NCBI GenBank assembly: GCA_024643405.1
Contig: JAHENA010000001.1
Location: 47,695-111,694, forward strand
Direction: 5' to 3'
DNA length: 64,000 nt
Source of the DNA: Flavobacteriales bacterium
GTDB taxonomy: Bacteria > Bacteroidota > Bacteroidia > Flavobacteriales > Flavobacteriaceae
Positions 25,547-34,975 of the stretch are shown here, in pieces (the stretch's first letter is position 1; the number at the start of each line of letters is the position of its first letter). Position numbers and translations under genes: made by a program. A model generated the notes under the pieces. That model saw only the letters and a program-made list of their open reading frames with translations. It had not been told where the DNA came from and ran no database searches.

Positions 25547-26865
25547 TTTTTAATTCTTAAATTCATTAAGGCATCAACCACGGCATTATGAGAAACCGTA
25601 TGTGTTTTAAAATAATCTACAATGATTGCTTTCTCATGTTCATTGGCCTCAAATTGATTTAAAATATTCATCAAATGCATTTTCATATGCCCCTTTTGAA
25701 TACCAGTGGTGGTTAAGGATCTTAAAGCCGCAAAATTTTGTGCTAAGCCAGCAACAGCAACAATTTGCATTAATTCCTTGGCAGATGGATGATGTAGTAA
25801 TTCTAAAGCTAGTTTTACTAGCGGATGCAGCCCTGTAAGCCCTCCAACGGTTCCGAGCGCTAATGGTATTTCCATCCAAAAATAAAAGACACCATTTTCA
25901 ACTTTTGCATGCGTTAAACTGGAGTATTTGCCATTTCGTGAAGCATAGGCGTGAACACCAGCTTCAACAGCTCTAAAATCATTCCCTGTGGCCAACACTA
26001 CCGCATCAATACCATTCATAATACCTTTATTATGAGTAACAGCACGATATGGTTCTACTTCTGCAATATTTACGGCCTGTACAAATTTTGAAGCAAATTC
26101 TTCTGGAGCAATATCTTTATCCTCATTTAAATCTTCAACATTGCAACTTACTTCTGCACGAACCAAACAATCTGGGACATAGTTTGATAAAATACTCATG
26201 ACAATTTGAATATTCTTTTCTTCTTCTGAGAAACTTTTAAATTCTAAAGCGTCATTCTTAAAGGTTTTTGCAAATTGTTCTAAACATGAATTAATAAAAT
26301 TGGCGCCCATGGCATCAAGGGTCTCAAAAGATACATGAAGTTGATAATAACCTTTTATTTCTTGCGTTTTATTCCTTAATTCAATATCAATAATACCGCC
26401 ACCACGTTTTTCCATATTTTTAGTAATGGGTTTAACATCTTGCAGTAGTTTAGGTTTAATAAAAGTGAAATAAGATGTCAAGGTATCAGGATTTCCAAAA
26501 TACATAAAATGCACCTGTCCAATTTTTGTGGTTGAAAGCACTTTAGTTTTAAATCCGCCTCTATCTAGCCAAAATTTTGCAGATTTGCTGGCCGCCGCAA
26601 CTACAGAACTTTCTTCAATAGCCATTGGTATGGTATGAAGCTTTCCATTAATCAAAAAATTAGGAGCAACTCCAAAGGGTAAATAATAATTTGAGATTGT
26701 ATTTTCAATAAATTCATCGTGAAGTTGTTGAATTTTTTGGTCACTATTCCAGTATTGTTCTAAAATTTGTTTAGCCGACTCGTTATTTGCAAAGTAAGTA
26801 CTTACAATCCATTCAATTTTTTTAGCCTTTGAAAGTTTTGAAAATCCAGAAATTGATTTACTCAT
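25543..26865 (-). CDS. mvaA: class II hydroxymethylglutaryl-CoA reductase
   Basis: Converts HMG-CoA to mevalonate (or the reverse), with NAD(P)H, in the isoprenoid pathway. The 440-residue length and the sequence are those of class II (called degradative) enzymes, which in Bacteroidota are used biosynthetically. Landmarks are AIEESSVVAAASKSAKFW with the catalytic Glu, DAMGANFINSCLEQF, ATGNDFRAVEAGVHAYA, GTVGGLTGLHPLVKLAL, and a C-terminal GHMKMHLMNIL with the catalytic His in the flap. The downstream kinase overlaps by four bases. A -7 promoter box lies about 20 bases upstream of the ATG. Confidence 0.92.
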   Translation of the reverse strand: MSKSISGFSKLSKAKKIEWIVSTYFANNESAKQILEQYWNSDQKIQQLHDEFIENTISNYYLPFGVAPNFLINGKLHTIPMAIEESSVVAAASKSAKFWLDRGGFKTKVLSTTKIGQVHFMYFGNPDTLTSYFTFIKPKLLQDVKPITKNMEKRGGGIIDIELRNKTQEIKGYYQLHVSFETLDAMGANFINSCLEQFAKTFKNDALEFKSFSEEEKNIQIVMSILSNYVPDCLVRAEVSCNVEDLNEDKDIAPEEFASKFVQAVNIAEVEPYRAVTHNKGIMNGIDAVVLATGNDFRAVEAGVHAYASRNGKYSSLTHAKVENGVFYFWMEIPLALGTVGGLTGLHPLVKLALELLHHPSAKELMQIVAVAGLAQNFAALRSLTTTGIQKGHMKMHLMNILNQFEANEHEKAIIVDYFKTHTVSHNAVVDALMNLRIKN

Positions 26866-26884
26866 TGATTTGTAGTTTAAAGAA

Positions 26885-26892
26885 CAAATATA
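26885..26892 (-). promoter_or_regulatory. -7 promoter box of the mevalonate operon
   Basis: Reads TATATTTG on the minus strand, an exact match to TAnnTTTG, 20 bases before the HMG-CoA reductase ATG. No clear -33 element at normal spacing. The rest of the roughly 250-base divergent gap to 27118 is AT-rich without a recognisable operator. Confidence 0.5.
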
Positions 26893-27117
26893 CTACAACT
26901 TGATTTTAAATAGCACATTGGTTTTAATGTTGAAAATTAATTGAATTTAAGCATTAATTATAGGTGGTTTTTGCATAATTTTTAGTAAACTTGATAACTT
27001 TTATTGATAAAGCAATAATTGATTAAATTTGACAAGAATTGTATAATTCATTTTAAGATTTTCAAGTTTTATTAAGCGCTTGATTTTTATAAAATTAATA
27101 AAAACCAAAATTAATTT

Positions 27118-28488
27118 ATGGCAACAGCAACCTTAAAACCACATCAAAAAGAACTTTTTGGCCAACCCATTGGCCTTTATTTTTTATTTTTTTCTGAAAT
27201 GTGGGAACGCTTCTCATATTATGGGATGCGTGCAATTTTAACCCTTTACATGGTTCATGAAACAACAGATAATTTTAATCCAGGGCTTGGTTGGACTGCC
27301 GGAGAAGCATTGGCTTTATATGGTTGGTATACCATGTTGGTATATGTGGCATCCATTCCCGGTGGTTATATAGCGGATAAATTTCTTGGGCAAAAAAAAT
27401 CAGTGTTATACGGTGGTTTGATTCTAATTGTTGGACAATCCATTTTGGCAGTATCAGCGCCATGGGCTTTTTATAGTGGATTAGGATTAATCATCACAGG
27501 GGTTGGTTTACTTAAGCCTAATATTTCTACTATGGTAGGTGGATTATATCAAAAAGGTGATATTAGAAGAGACCAAGGGTTTACTATTTTTTATATAGGA
27601 ATTAATTTAGGAGCATTTCTGTCGTCTTTAATAGTTGGTTACGTAGGTGAAAAAATTGGATGGCATTATGGATTCGGTTTGGCAGGAATAGGTATGACTT
27701 TAGGAATGATAGTCTATTACTTAGGAATGCCCTATTTATCTCATGTTGGAAATTTTATTGGTAAAGATGGTTCTGACGAAGACAAGGCTGCTATGAATAA
27801 ACCATTAACAGACATTGAAAAGGACCGTGTTAAAGTCTTATTGATTTCATTTTTAATTGTAATTGTTTTTTGGGGAGCTTTTGAACAAGCTGGTGGATTA
27901 TTAAATATATATACTCAAGAAAAAACAAATAGAATTTTAGATTTTACCTTACCATTAATTGGTAATGAAGTTCCTGCTTCATGGTTTCAATCGCTAAATG
28001 CCTTATTTATTATTTTGTTAGGAACATTCGTTGCTGGCTGGTGGGCAAAAAGAAAACTAAAAGGAAAAGAAGCATCTTCCTTATTCAAAATGGCAATAGG
28101 AACTATTATTATGGGAACTGGATTCTTATTTATGACTGCCGCAGTAGCTCAGTTTGAAGCTGAAGGTTCTTCTGCAATGTATTGGTTAGTATTAGCTTAC
28201 TTGTTCCATACCATTGGAGAATTAAGTATGTCACCTGTAGCATTGTCTTTTATTACAAAACTAGCGCCACTTAAATATGCTTCTATAATGATGGGGGTTT
28301 ATTTTGCAATGACTGGTTTTGGTAATAAAGTCGCTGGTTTATTGGGTGAGGCTTCTGAAGGACTGGGAGAATATGCTATTTTCACAGGGATTGCCGTATT
28401 TACTATAATATTTGGATTTTTACTAGTTGCCTTATTAAAACCATTGAAGCGTCTTACTCATGGAGCAGAAGATGATGAACACTTGTAA
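27118..28488 (+). CDS. POT-family proton-coupled peptide transporter (first of two)
   Basis: Inner-membrane symporter of the POT/PTR2 family (456 residues, about 12 membrane helices) that imports di- and tripeptides with protons. The family signature is complete: MWERFSYYGMRAIL in helix 1 with the ExxERFxYY proton motif, GGYIADKFLGQKK, LKPNISTMVGGLY, FTIFYIGINLGAFLS and FWGAFEQAGGLLN, then HTIGELSMSPVALS near the end. A second paralogue follows after 25 bases. Specificity differences between them are unknown. Confidence 0.92.
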   Translation: MATATLKPHQKELFGQPIGLYFLFFSEMWERFSYYGMRAILTLYMVHETTDNFNPGLGWTAGEALALYGWYTMLVYVASIPGGYIADKFLGQKKSVLYGGLILIVGQSILAVSAPWAFYSGLGLIITGVGLLKPNISTMVGGLYQKGDIRRDQGFTIFYIGINLGAFLSSLIVGYVGEKIGWHYGFGLAGIGMTLGMIVYYLGMPYLSHVGNFIGKDGSDEDKAAMNKPLTDIEKDRVKVLLISFLIVIVFWGAFEQAGGLLNIYTQEKTNRILDFTLPLIGNEVPASWFQSLNALFIILLGTFVAGWWAKRKLKGKEASSLFKMAIGTIIMGTGFLFMTAAVAQFEAEGSSAMYWLVLAYLFHTIGELSMSPVALSFITKLAPLKYASIMMGVYFAMTGFGNKVAGLLGEASEGLGEYAIFTGIAVFTIIFGFLLVALLKPLKRLTHGAEDDEHL

Positions 28489-28513
28489 ATAAATTAGATT
28501 AATACCTAAGAAT

Positions 28514-30259
28514 ATGTCAACAACAAATAATGAGTTTTTTAAGACCAATGTAATTGGACATCCTGCTGGATTATTCGTATTATTTTTTACTGAAATGTGG
28601 GAACGCTTTTCATATTATGGAATGCGTGCTTTACTGGTACTTTTCTTAACCACATCAATTATGAATGGCGGTTGGGGATGGTCAAATGAGAATGCTCTGG
28701 CGCTCTATGGAACCTATACTTCTATGGTTTATCTGACGCCTATTTTAGGAGGATTTATTGCTGATAGATATCTTGGTTATAGATGGGCTGTTGTTATTGG
28801 TGCTATTGTAATGGCTATAGGCACGTTATCAATGGCAATGATTGAACCCTTTTATATATATACCGGTTTAACCTTGTTAATTGTTGGTAATGGATTCTTT
28901 AAACCCAACATGACTTCTATTATTTCACATATGTACAAAGATCATCCTGAGAAAAAGGATGGCGCTTTTACTATTTTTTACATGGGAGTGAATGCAGGCG
29001 CGTTCTTAGGGATTATGCTTTGTGGGTATATTGGAGAAAAAGTTGGTTGGAACTGGGGATTTGGCTTAGCAGGTATTTTCATGCTTTTAGGGATGTTGCA
29101 ATTTTATTTTGCGCAAAATATATTTGGTGATGTTGGTAAAAAACCTATTAAGGTGGTGGTTTCTGATGTTAAGGCTGAAGTCAAGTCTGAAGATAAATTA
29201 AATCCATTTACAAGTTTAGATTTAATAATTATAATCATTATTTCTGTAGCAGGCCTAGTTTGGATTTTAAATGATCCATATTCAAAAGTAAGTGGCAGTT
29301 CCTTGTTAGGCTTTTCAGTGGGTTCAATTGATGGTTCAAACTTTACCATAATAGCGGCTTTACTCTTATTGGTTTATTTAATTATAAGCAGAATATTACG
29401 TTATACTACTGTGGTAAAAGACCGCATGATAGCCGTTGTTATTTTTGCTTTCTTCACAATATTCTTCTGGGCCGCCTTTGAGCAAGCGGGTGGATCTATG
29501 ACCATTTTTGCAAAAGATTATACAAATAGGGCATTAGTTGGTAATTATGCTTTAATGTTCAATATTTTTAATACCTTATTAACGGTTATTCCATTGGGAA
29601 TTATAACGTGGGTATTGTTCAAATTATTCCAACAAACATTTGCAAAATACGCGCTTTCAAATATTTTCTTAGGTACCAGTTTTCTAATAATTTGGGGTAT
29701 TGTAATCTGGATGTTAATGAATGAATATTCAAAAACAGAAACTGAAGTTGCAGCTTCTTGGTTTGGAATTTTAAATTCATTCTTTATTATTGCATTTGCA
29801 CCATTGTTTTCAAAAATATGGGAAAGTAAATATAACCCAAGTGGTGCCTTTAAATATGCATGGGGATTAATTCTTTTAGGTATTGGTTTTGGTACTTTAG
29901 CTTATGGTGCAAATTCTATTATACCTGGCGAAACAGTGATTAAAGTAAGTATGGTTTGGTTAATTTTAGCCTATCTATTCCATACGTTGGGTGAACTGTG
30001 CTTATCACCTGTAGGACTTTCTTATGTGAGTAAATTAGTACCAGGTAGAATGATTGCCTTTATGTTTGGTGTATGGTATTTAGCTATTGCTATTGGAAAT
30101 AAAACAGCAGGCTCAATGGGTGGCATGATTGACCAAATTACTGCTGAGTACTCTTTAACAACCTTTTTCCTAATATTTACATTGATTCCAATAGGAGGAG
30201 GCGTTGTATTAATGGTTCTAAATCCTATTATTAAAAAACTGATGCATGGTGTCCGTTAA
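28514..30259 (+). CDS. POT-family proton-coupled peptide transporter (second of two)
   Basis: Paralogue of the transporter just upstream, 581 residues. The same signature appears: MWERFSYYGMRALL, GGFIADRYLGYR, FKPNMTSIISHMY, FTIFYMGVNAGAFLG, FWAAFEQAGGSM and HTLGELCLSPVGLS. It is about 125 residues longer, owing to a charged segment (KPIKVVVSDVKAEVKSEDK) plus extra hydrophobic helices between the two halves, probably a 14-helix form. The pair probably arose by duplication and is co-transcribed; a terminator (30283-30312) closes the unit. Confidence 0.92.
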   Translation: MSTTNNEFFKTNVIGHPAGLFVLFFTEMWERFSYYGMRALLVLFLTTSIMNGGWGWSNENALALYGTYTSMVYLTPILGGFIADRYLGYRWAVVIGAIVMAIGTLSMAMIEPFYIYTGLTLLIVGNGFFKPNMTSIISHMYKDHPEKKDGAFTIFYMGVNAGAFLGIMLCGYIGEKVGWNWGFGLAGIFMLLGMLQFYFAQNIFGDVGKKPIKVVVSDVKAEVKSEDKLNPFTSLDLIIIIIISVAGLVWILNDPYSKVSGSSLLGFSVGSIDGSNFTIIAALLLLVYLIISRILRYTTVVKDRMIAVVIFAFFTIFFWAAFEQAGGSMTIFAKDYTNRALVGNYALMFNIFNTLLTVIPLGIITWVLFKLFQQTFAKYALSNIFLGTSFLIIWGIVIWMLMNEYSKTETEVAASWFGILNSFFIIAFAPLFSKIWESKYNPSGAFKYAWGLILLGIGFGTLAYGANSIIPGETVIKVSMVWLILAYLFHTLGELCLSPVGLSYVSKLVPGRMIAFMFGVWYLAIAIGNKTAGSMGGMIDQITAEYSLTTFFLIFTLIPIGGGVVLMVLNPIIKKLMHGVR

Positions 30260-30282
30260 TCGAATAAATAGTTAAAAATTAT

Positions 30283-30312
30283 AAAAAATGCTTCTTTTAA
30301 GAGGCATTTTTT
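30283..30312 (+). terminator. intrinsic terminator after the POT transporter pair
   Basis: Stem AAAAAATGCTTC pairs with GAGGCATTTTTT with one G-T wobble, loop TTTTAA, and ends in six T residues. It lies before the thioredoxin gene and explains why an upstream in-frame start for that gene (about 30288) is unlikely. Confidence 0.75.
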
Positions 30313-30365
30313 ATAATTTAGGAACACTTTTTGAAAAGAAGCACCTAAATCTTAAATTTTCAATA

Positions 30366-30914
30366 ATGAAACAATTAAAATATGTCTTAGTTTTTTTAGC
30401 TTTTACTTCAGTTCAAGGAATTGCTCAAGAAATTAATTGGTTATCACTTGAAGAGGCCGTTGCACTGCAACAGAAAAGTCCAAAAAAAATTATGATGGAT
30501 GTTTATACCAGTTGGTGTGGGCCATGTAAAATGCTTGATAGAAATACCTTTCATAATCCTGATGTTGTAAACTATGTCAATAAAAATTATTATGCTGTAA
30601 AGTTCAATGCTGAAGGAAATGACGTGGTGAATTTTAAAGGGAATACATTTTCTAATCCTAACTTTAAGCCTGAACTGGCAAACAGACGTAATTCCTCTCA
30701 TCAATTAACAAGTTATTTTCAAGTGAATGCTTATCCAACCATTGTATTTATGGATGAAAAGGCTGATTTAATAGCGCCTGTGCGGGGATATCAAACGGCA
30801 ACACAACTTGAATTATACTTGAAAATGTTTAAAAAGGATGAACATAAAATGATGGATACTCAGGAAAAATTTAATAATTATTACGCTGCTTTTAAACCAG
30901 AATTTAAGGAATAG
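30366..30914 (+). CDS. exported thioredoxin-family protein
   Basis: Periplasmic thioredoxin-fold protein, 182 residues from the ATG at 30366, which gives a signal peptide ending near VQGIAQ. The frame is open upstream through the terminator hairpin, and that extension is rejected. The active site is Cys-Gly-Pro-Cys in TSWCGPCKMLDRNTF, and the cis-Pro lies in NAYPTIVFMDE. The domain includes an insert (NFKGNTFSNPNFKPELANRR) between the active site and the cis-Pro strand, common in DUF255/thioredoxin_7-like proteins of Bacteroidota. Disulfide reduction or heme-maturation roles are possible. Its terminator lies within the 3' end of the convergent comEC gene. Confidence 0.87.
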   Translation: MKQLKYVLVFLAFTSVQGIAQEINWLSLEEAVALQQKSPKKIMMDVYTSWCGPCKMLDRNTFHNPDVVNYVNKNYYAVKFNAEGNDVVNFKGNTFSNPNFKPELANRRNSSHQLTSYFQVNAYPTIVFMDEKADLIAPVRGYQTATQLELYLKMFKKDEHKMMDTQEKFNNYYAAFKPEFKE

Positions 30915-30919
30915 TAGAT

Positions 30920-32959
30920 TTAATACTTTATAATTAAAGTTCCCTTTTCATTAGTTTGATGAAAAGGGATTTTTGTTTTTTCACAAGTCATTTTCCATCT
31001 TTCAACATAGGTTTTATAGTTACTGCCGTCTGCTATTATTAATTTAGGGTTCAATAGCTCTATGAGCCTTGTTAAATTTATCTTTGGAGAATTCCTTAAT
31101 AACACATAATCTGGTTTAAAAGATTTTAAATTATAAATACCTAAACTATCTATAACTAAAAGTTTTTTATTGCCTAATAGATAAACCGACCGTAAAGAAT
31201 CTTTTTCAAGATTATTTATATGATTTGAAACCATATAATCTTTAATGATTCCATCGTTTTGTTTGCTAATGCTATCCAAATTGTCACTTAATAGTATTTT
31301 GTTGTTTTGACTATTTCCAAGTAAACTGTATCGGTTTTTATGAAAGATTAAAAATTGATTTTTTGGAGCATCCATTTTGGTGTAAAGTAAGATGATTTGT
31401 GCTAAAATAATTGAAGTAAGTAACAACAGAAATCTGTTATAATTGCGATTAATAATAAATCTAAAACAAGAGATGATAATCAAATAAAATATCACCACAT
31501 AAAATAGACTAAAGGAAATGTCTTTTATTAAAAAAGCTTCTTTTTCTGCAACCCAACCTACAATATGGTTCATGTAATTAATAAGCAGTCCGAACAGGTT
31601 TGCCAAGGCTATTGGTAAAATATTTAGAATGGCGAATAGTATTATAATAATTCCAAAACCTAAAATGATTCCTAAAAGAGGTATTATTAAAAGGTTGGTT
31701 AGGAAAAATAAACCTGGGAATTGATGAAAATAAAACAGACTAATGGGTAGGATACCAATTTGGGCGGATAAAGTAACCGTGAGTGTTTGCCATAGCGTTT
31801 TGAAAAGCCAATATTTAGGTTTCCATACTTTATCTAATGTTGGATTAAGACTGACAATACCAAAAACCGCCAAATAACTTAGTTGGAAGCCAACATCAAA
31901 TAAAAATAAGGGCTTGAAAAGTAAGAGGAGAAAAATTGAAATAGCCAATGTATTATAAATATTTGTTGGTCGTTTTAAATGCATTCCAACTGCTACAATA
32001 CTGAACATGCTCACTGCGCGTGTAACGGACGCTGAAAGTCCTGCTATAATTGCAAAGCTCCATAAAATGAGTACAATCAAAATGGTTTTAATATAGATCC
32101 CGTAACGTAACCTTTCTAATGGTTTGAAAATAGAACTAAGCATGATTAAAATGATACCTATATGTAAACCAGAAATTGCTAAAATATGAATGGCTCCGGC
32201 ATTCCTATAGTTTGTGTATACATCTTCACTTATGTTTTGCCTTTGTCCTAATAAAATGGCATTAATAATAGCTAATTCATCTGGGTTAAATGAATATTTT
32301 TTTAATTTAAAATTGATATGTTCTCTTATTTTATTGGCAATGCCAAATACAGTTTGATGACTTGTTTTTAAAGGAAATAACATATCTTTTGTACCAAAAA
32401 GTTGGTGATATACATATTGGTTTTCTAAATACTTCTTGTAATTAAATTGGCCTGGATTTAATGGTGGATTTACCTCTTTAAGACTGGTTTTAATAATAAA
32501 TACATCATCAACTTTTAACGAGTTATTTAATGAGTCTTTTTTTATGTTTAATATGGATTTGCCAGAAACTTTAAGGTTATTTATTTTGACGAGGTCAACT
32601 ATATATTTATCGTCATAAATACTGGATTTTAATACTTCTCTAATCCTTAAAGTAATAATCTTTGTAGAATCATTTTTTTGATTATTGACATTTGAATAGT
32701 GCGTTGAATTATTTATTGGATTATGAATACTTACATTTAATATGCCAATACAGATGATTATTATATAGGCAATTATTCCAAACCAAATGGTTTTGATGAA
32801 TTGGTTTTTAGCGACAAAATAAGATATTGTGAAAATTAATAATAGAACGCCTAAAATAGGTAAAAGAGAGTTTGTAGGGATATTATAAAAATAGCCTATT
32901 AGTATCCCTATAATAAGGCAAACAGATAACTTAATAATAGTAAAATTAAGCAACTTCAT
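30920..32959 (-). CDS. comEC: ComEC/Rec2-family membrane protein with a degenerate C-terminal domain
   Basis: Polytopic inner-membrane protein (679 residues) that in competent bacteria forms the channel for single-stranded DNA uptake. The N-terminal DUF4131-type region and the competence domain are present, with ILAISGLHIGIILIMLSS, GLSASVTRAVSMFSIV and LPISLFYFHQFPGLFFLTN among the membrane helices. The C-terminal part, which in full-length ComEC is a metallo-beta-lactamase-like nuclease, is here short (about residues 525-679) and has no HxHxDH metal site, so nuclease activity is doubtful. Next to it, 21 bases upstream, is the C40 peptidase gene. Confidence 0.88.
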   Translation of the reverse strand: MKLLNFTIIKLSVCLIIGILIGYFYNIPTNSLLPILGVLLLIFTISYFVAKNQFIKTIWFGIIAYIIIICIGILNVSIHNPINNSTHYSNVNNQKNDSTKIITLRIREVLKSSIYDDKYIVDLVKINNLKVSGKSILNIKKDSLNNSLKVDDVFIIKTSLKEVNPPLNPGQFNYKKYLENQYVYHQLFGTKDMLFPLKTSHQTVFGIANKIREHINFKLKKYSFNPDELAIINAILLGQRQNISEDVYTNYRNAGAIHILAISGLHIGIILIMLSSIFKPLERLRYGIYIKTILIVLILWSFAIIAGLSASVTRAVSMFSIVAVGMHLKRPTNIYNTLAISIFLLLLFKPLFLFDVGFQLSYLAVFGIVSLNPTLDKVWKPKYWLFKTLWQTLTVTLSAQIGILPISLFYFHQFPGLFFLTNLLIIPLLGIILGFGIIIILFAILNILPIALANLFGLLINYMNHIVGWVAEKEAFLIKDISFSLFYVVIFYLIIISCFRFIINRNYNRFLLLLTSIILAQIILLYTKMDAPKNQFLIFHKNRYSLLGNSQNNKILLSDNLDSISKQNDGIIKDYMVSNHINNLEKDSLRSVYLLGNKKLLVIDSLGIYNLKSFKPDYVLLRNSPKINLTRLIELLNPKLIIADGSNYKTYVERWKMTCEKTKIPFHQTNEKGTLIIKY
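30941..30974 (+). terminator. terminator of the thioredoxin gene, inside the comEC 3' end
   Basis: An 11-bp perfect stem (TCCCTTTTCAT with ATGAAAAGGGA), loop of seven bases and five T residues on the plus strand. It begins 27 bases after the thioredoxin stop and lies entirely within the last 55 bases of comEC coding sequence on the other strand (residues NEKGTL). Confidence 0.7.
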
Positions 32960-32980
32960 GTAGGAAAGATAGCAAATATC

Positions 32981-33556
32981 TTAGAATATCCGACGTGCTT
33001 CAGCAAATGAATAATACCAGTAACGTTCTGCTAATGAGGAAATAATGACCCCTTGATTTGTTGTAGAATGAATAAATTCAATGTTTCCTGGAAGTGCCGT
33101 TACAACTAAGCCAACATGGCTTATTATATTTCGTTTTTTACTTGTTTTAAAGAAAAGCAAATCTCCTTCTTTGATGTCGTCAACGTAAACTTTTACGCCT
33201 TCTTTTGCCATATCCCGTGAAATTCTTGGTAACAAAATATCAAAAGCTTTAAAGGTCTCATATACTAATCCTGAACAATCCATACCTTTATCAGTTGTTC
33301 CACCAAACTTATATTTTACACCTTCAAATTGTTTAGCAAAATCAATTATGCTAAACGCCTTATTAGAAGATTCAGAAGAGACATCTGATTCTGTTGTAGG
33401 GTCTTCTTCAATATTATAGGCGTTTAATGTGGTAATACTGTCATTAACTTTATCTGCTGTTGAAACGACAGTAGAATTTTCATTTTTAAAGGTTTTAGAA
33501 GTTTTACAACTAAATAAAAACAGGAAAAACATGATTAGAATGAGGCTAAGTTTCAT
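32981..33556 (-). CDS. C40 (NlpC/P60) peptidase lipoprotein
   Basis: Cell-wall hydrolase-type cysteine peptidase, 191 residues from the ATG at 33556, which gives the lipoprotein signal ending FLFLFSC (Cys17); the longer frame overlaps lpxB and is rejected. The NlpC/P60 domain is complete: catalytic Cys in DKGMDCSGLVYETF, catalytic His in ISHVGLVV and a third polar residue in EFIHSTTNQG. It probably cleaves peptidoglycan stem peptides in the periplasm. It lies between lpxB (7 bases) and comEC (21 bases) on the same strand and is likely co-transcribed. Confidence 0.9.
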   Translation of the reverse strand: MKLSLILIMFFLFLFSCKTSKTFKNENSTVVSTADKVNDSITTLNAYNIEEDPTTESDVSSESSNKAFSIIDFAKQFEGVKYKFGGTTDKGMDCSGLVYETFKAFDILLPRISRDMAKEGVKVYVDDIKEGDLLFFKTSKKRNIISHVGLVVTALPGNIEFIHSTTNQGVIISSLAERYWYYSFAEARRIF

Positions 33557-33563
33557 TACGGGG

Positions 33564-34679
33564 TTACGTTTTAATTGCTTTAAAAATAAATTTTGCGGTC
33601 TTTTCGCTAGCACCTTTTCCACCAAGTCTTTTTTCTAAATCATAATAATTAATAAAAATTTCACTTCTCTTTTTGGTATCTAAAATAATCTTGAGCTCAT
33701 TACTTAGATTTTTTGTATTAAACTCGTTTTGAATGAGCTCTTTAACAACTTCCTTATCCATTATCAAATTGACTAATGAAATGTATTTTAAGTTGACTAG
33801 TCGTTTGCCTATTTGATAAGATAACCAACTGCCTTTATAACAGACCACTTGAGGTATTTTGAAAATTGCAGTTTCGAGCGTCGCAGTTCCTGAAGTAACT
33901 ATGGCTGCAATAGAAATACTAAGCAGATCATAAGTTTTATTTGAAACAAAACTTATATTGTTATTTTTTATAAACGTTTTATAAAAATTGAAATCTTGAC
34001 TTGGTGCACCGGCAATTACAAATTGATGATTTGGAAATTTCTCAACTATACTTAACATAACCTCAAGCATTTTACTGATTTCTTGTTTTCTGCTTCCAGG
34101 TAATAAGGCAATAATAGGCTTATCGCTTAAAGCAAATTGTTTTCTGAATTCATATTCGTCAACTTGAGTTCTATCAGCAATGGCATCTAATAAGGGATGG
34201 CCTACAAATTCAACAGGAAAATGATGTTTGTTTTCGTAAAATGTTTTTTCAAAAGGTAAAATGACATACATTTTATCAACATCTCTTTTAATGTCTTTGA
34301 TTCTATTTTCTTTCCAGGCCCAAATTTGTGGAGATATGTAATAATGTGTGTTGAAACCTTTTTGTTTTGCCCATTTGGCTATACGAAGATTAAAACCAGG
34401 ATAATCTATAAAAATAATAACATCAGGATTATAGCTTAAAATATCTTCTTTACAAAAGCCCAGGTTTTTAGAAATAGTCTTTAAATTCATGAGGACTTCT
34501 AAAAACCCCATAAAGGCCAAATCTTTATAATGCTTAACCAAACTATCACTCACTTGCTCCATCAAATCGCCTCCCCAAAACCTGAAATTCGCATTGACAT
34601 CTTTATTTAGTAATGCTTTCATGAGGTTGGAGCCATGTAAATCACCTGACGCTTCTCCGGCTATGATGTAATATTTCAT
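33564..34679 (-). CDS. lpxB: lipid-A-disaccharide synthase
   Basis: LpxB joins UDP-diacylglucosamine and lipid X to make the lipid A disaccharide, a committed step of LPS synthesis on the inner membrane. The protein has 371 residues, as usual for the GT19 family. It starts with YYIIAGEASGDLHGSNLM; FWGGDLMEQ, ISPQIWAWKENRIKDI, FVGHPLLD and LLPGSRKQEI follow, then TSGTATLETAIF and QVVCYKG. It is downstream of surE and a small membrane protein gene. The start is the ATG 12 bases after the stop of the small gene. Confidence 0.94.
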   Translation of the reverse strand: MKYYIIAGEASGDLHGSNLMKALLNKDVNANFRFWGGDLMEQVSDSLVKHYKDLAFMGFLEVLMNLKTISKNLGFCKEDILSYNPDVIIFIDYPGFNLRIAKWAKQKGFNTHYYISPQIWAWKENRIKDIKRDVDKMYVILPFEKTFYENKHHFPVEFVGHPLLDAIADRTQVDEYEFRKQFALSDKPIIALLPGSRKQEISKMLEVMLSIVEKFPNHQFVIAGAPSQDFNFYKTFIKNNNISFVSNKTYDLLSISIAAIVTSGTATLETAIFKIPQVVCYKGSWLSYQIGKRLVNLKYISLVNLIMDKEVVKELIQNEFNTKNLSNELKIILDTKKRSEIFINYYDLEKRLGGKGASEKTAKFIFKAIKT

Positions 34680-34690
34680 TCAGAAATAGC

Positions 34691-34975
34691 TTAAAAAAGT
34701 TTAAATATAAAGGTAAAAACAGCAACAAATACTGTAATTAATAAAACGCCACGCGCTCTGTAATCTTGTTTTTTCTTAATGAAAATGAAAAAGGCAACCA
34801 AGTTTAAAATGGCACCTAAACTTATTAGTTTTCCAAGGAATCCTTCGGTGGCTGCTGCTTTTATAACAGTCATAAAGTCGTCTCCATTTCCAAGAAGAGT
34901 TGCGGCAAGAAATAATCCAATGCTATTTGCAATTAATCCAACTAATAATCCAATAATAACTTCTTTTTTAGCCAT
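34691..34975 (-). CDS. small membrane protein between surE and lpxB
   Basis: A 94-residue protein with three hydrophobic helices (about residues 6-27, 46-66 and 75-93) and a short basic loop (KKKQDYRARG). It has no catalytic motif. It starts 8 bases inside the end of surE and stops 12 bases before lpxB, so it is tightly built into this operon, which appears to be kept in related flavobacteria. A role in lipid A or envelope maintenance is guesswork. Confidence 0.72.
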   Translation of the reverse strand: MAKKEVIIGLLVGLIANSIGLFLAATLLGNGDDFMTVIKAAATEGFLGKLISLGAILNLVAFFIFIKKKQDYRARGVLLITVFVAVFTFIFKLF

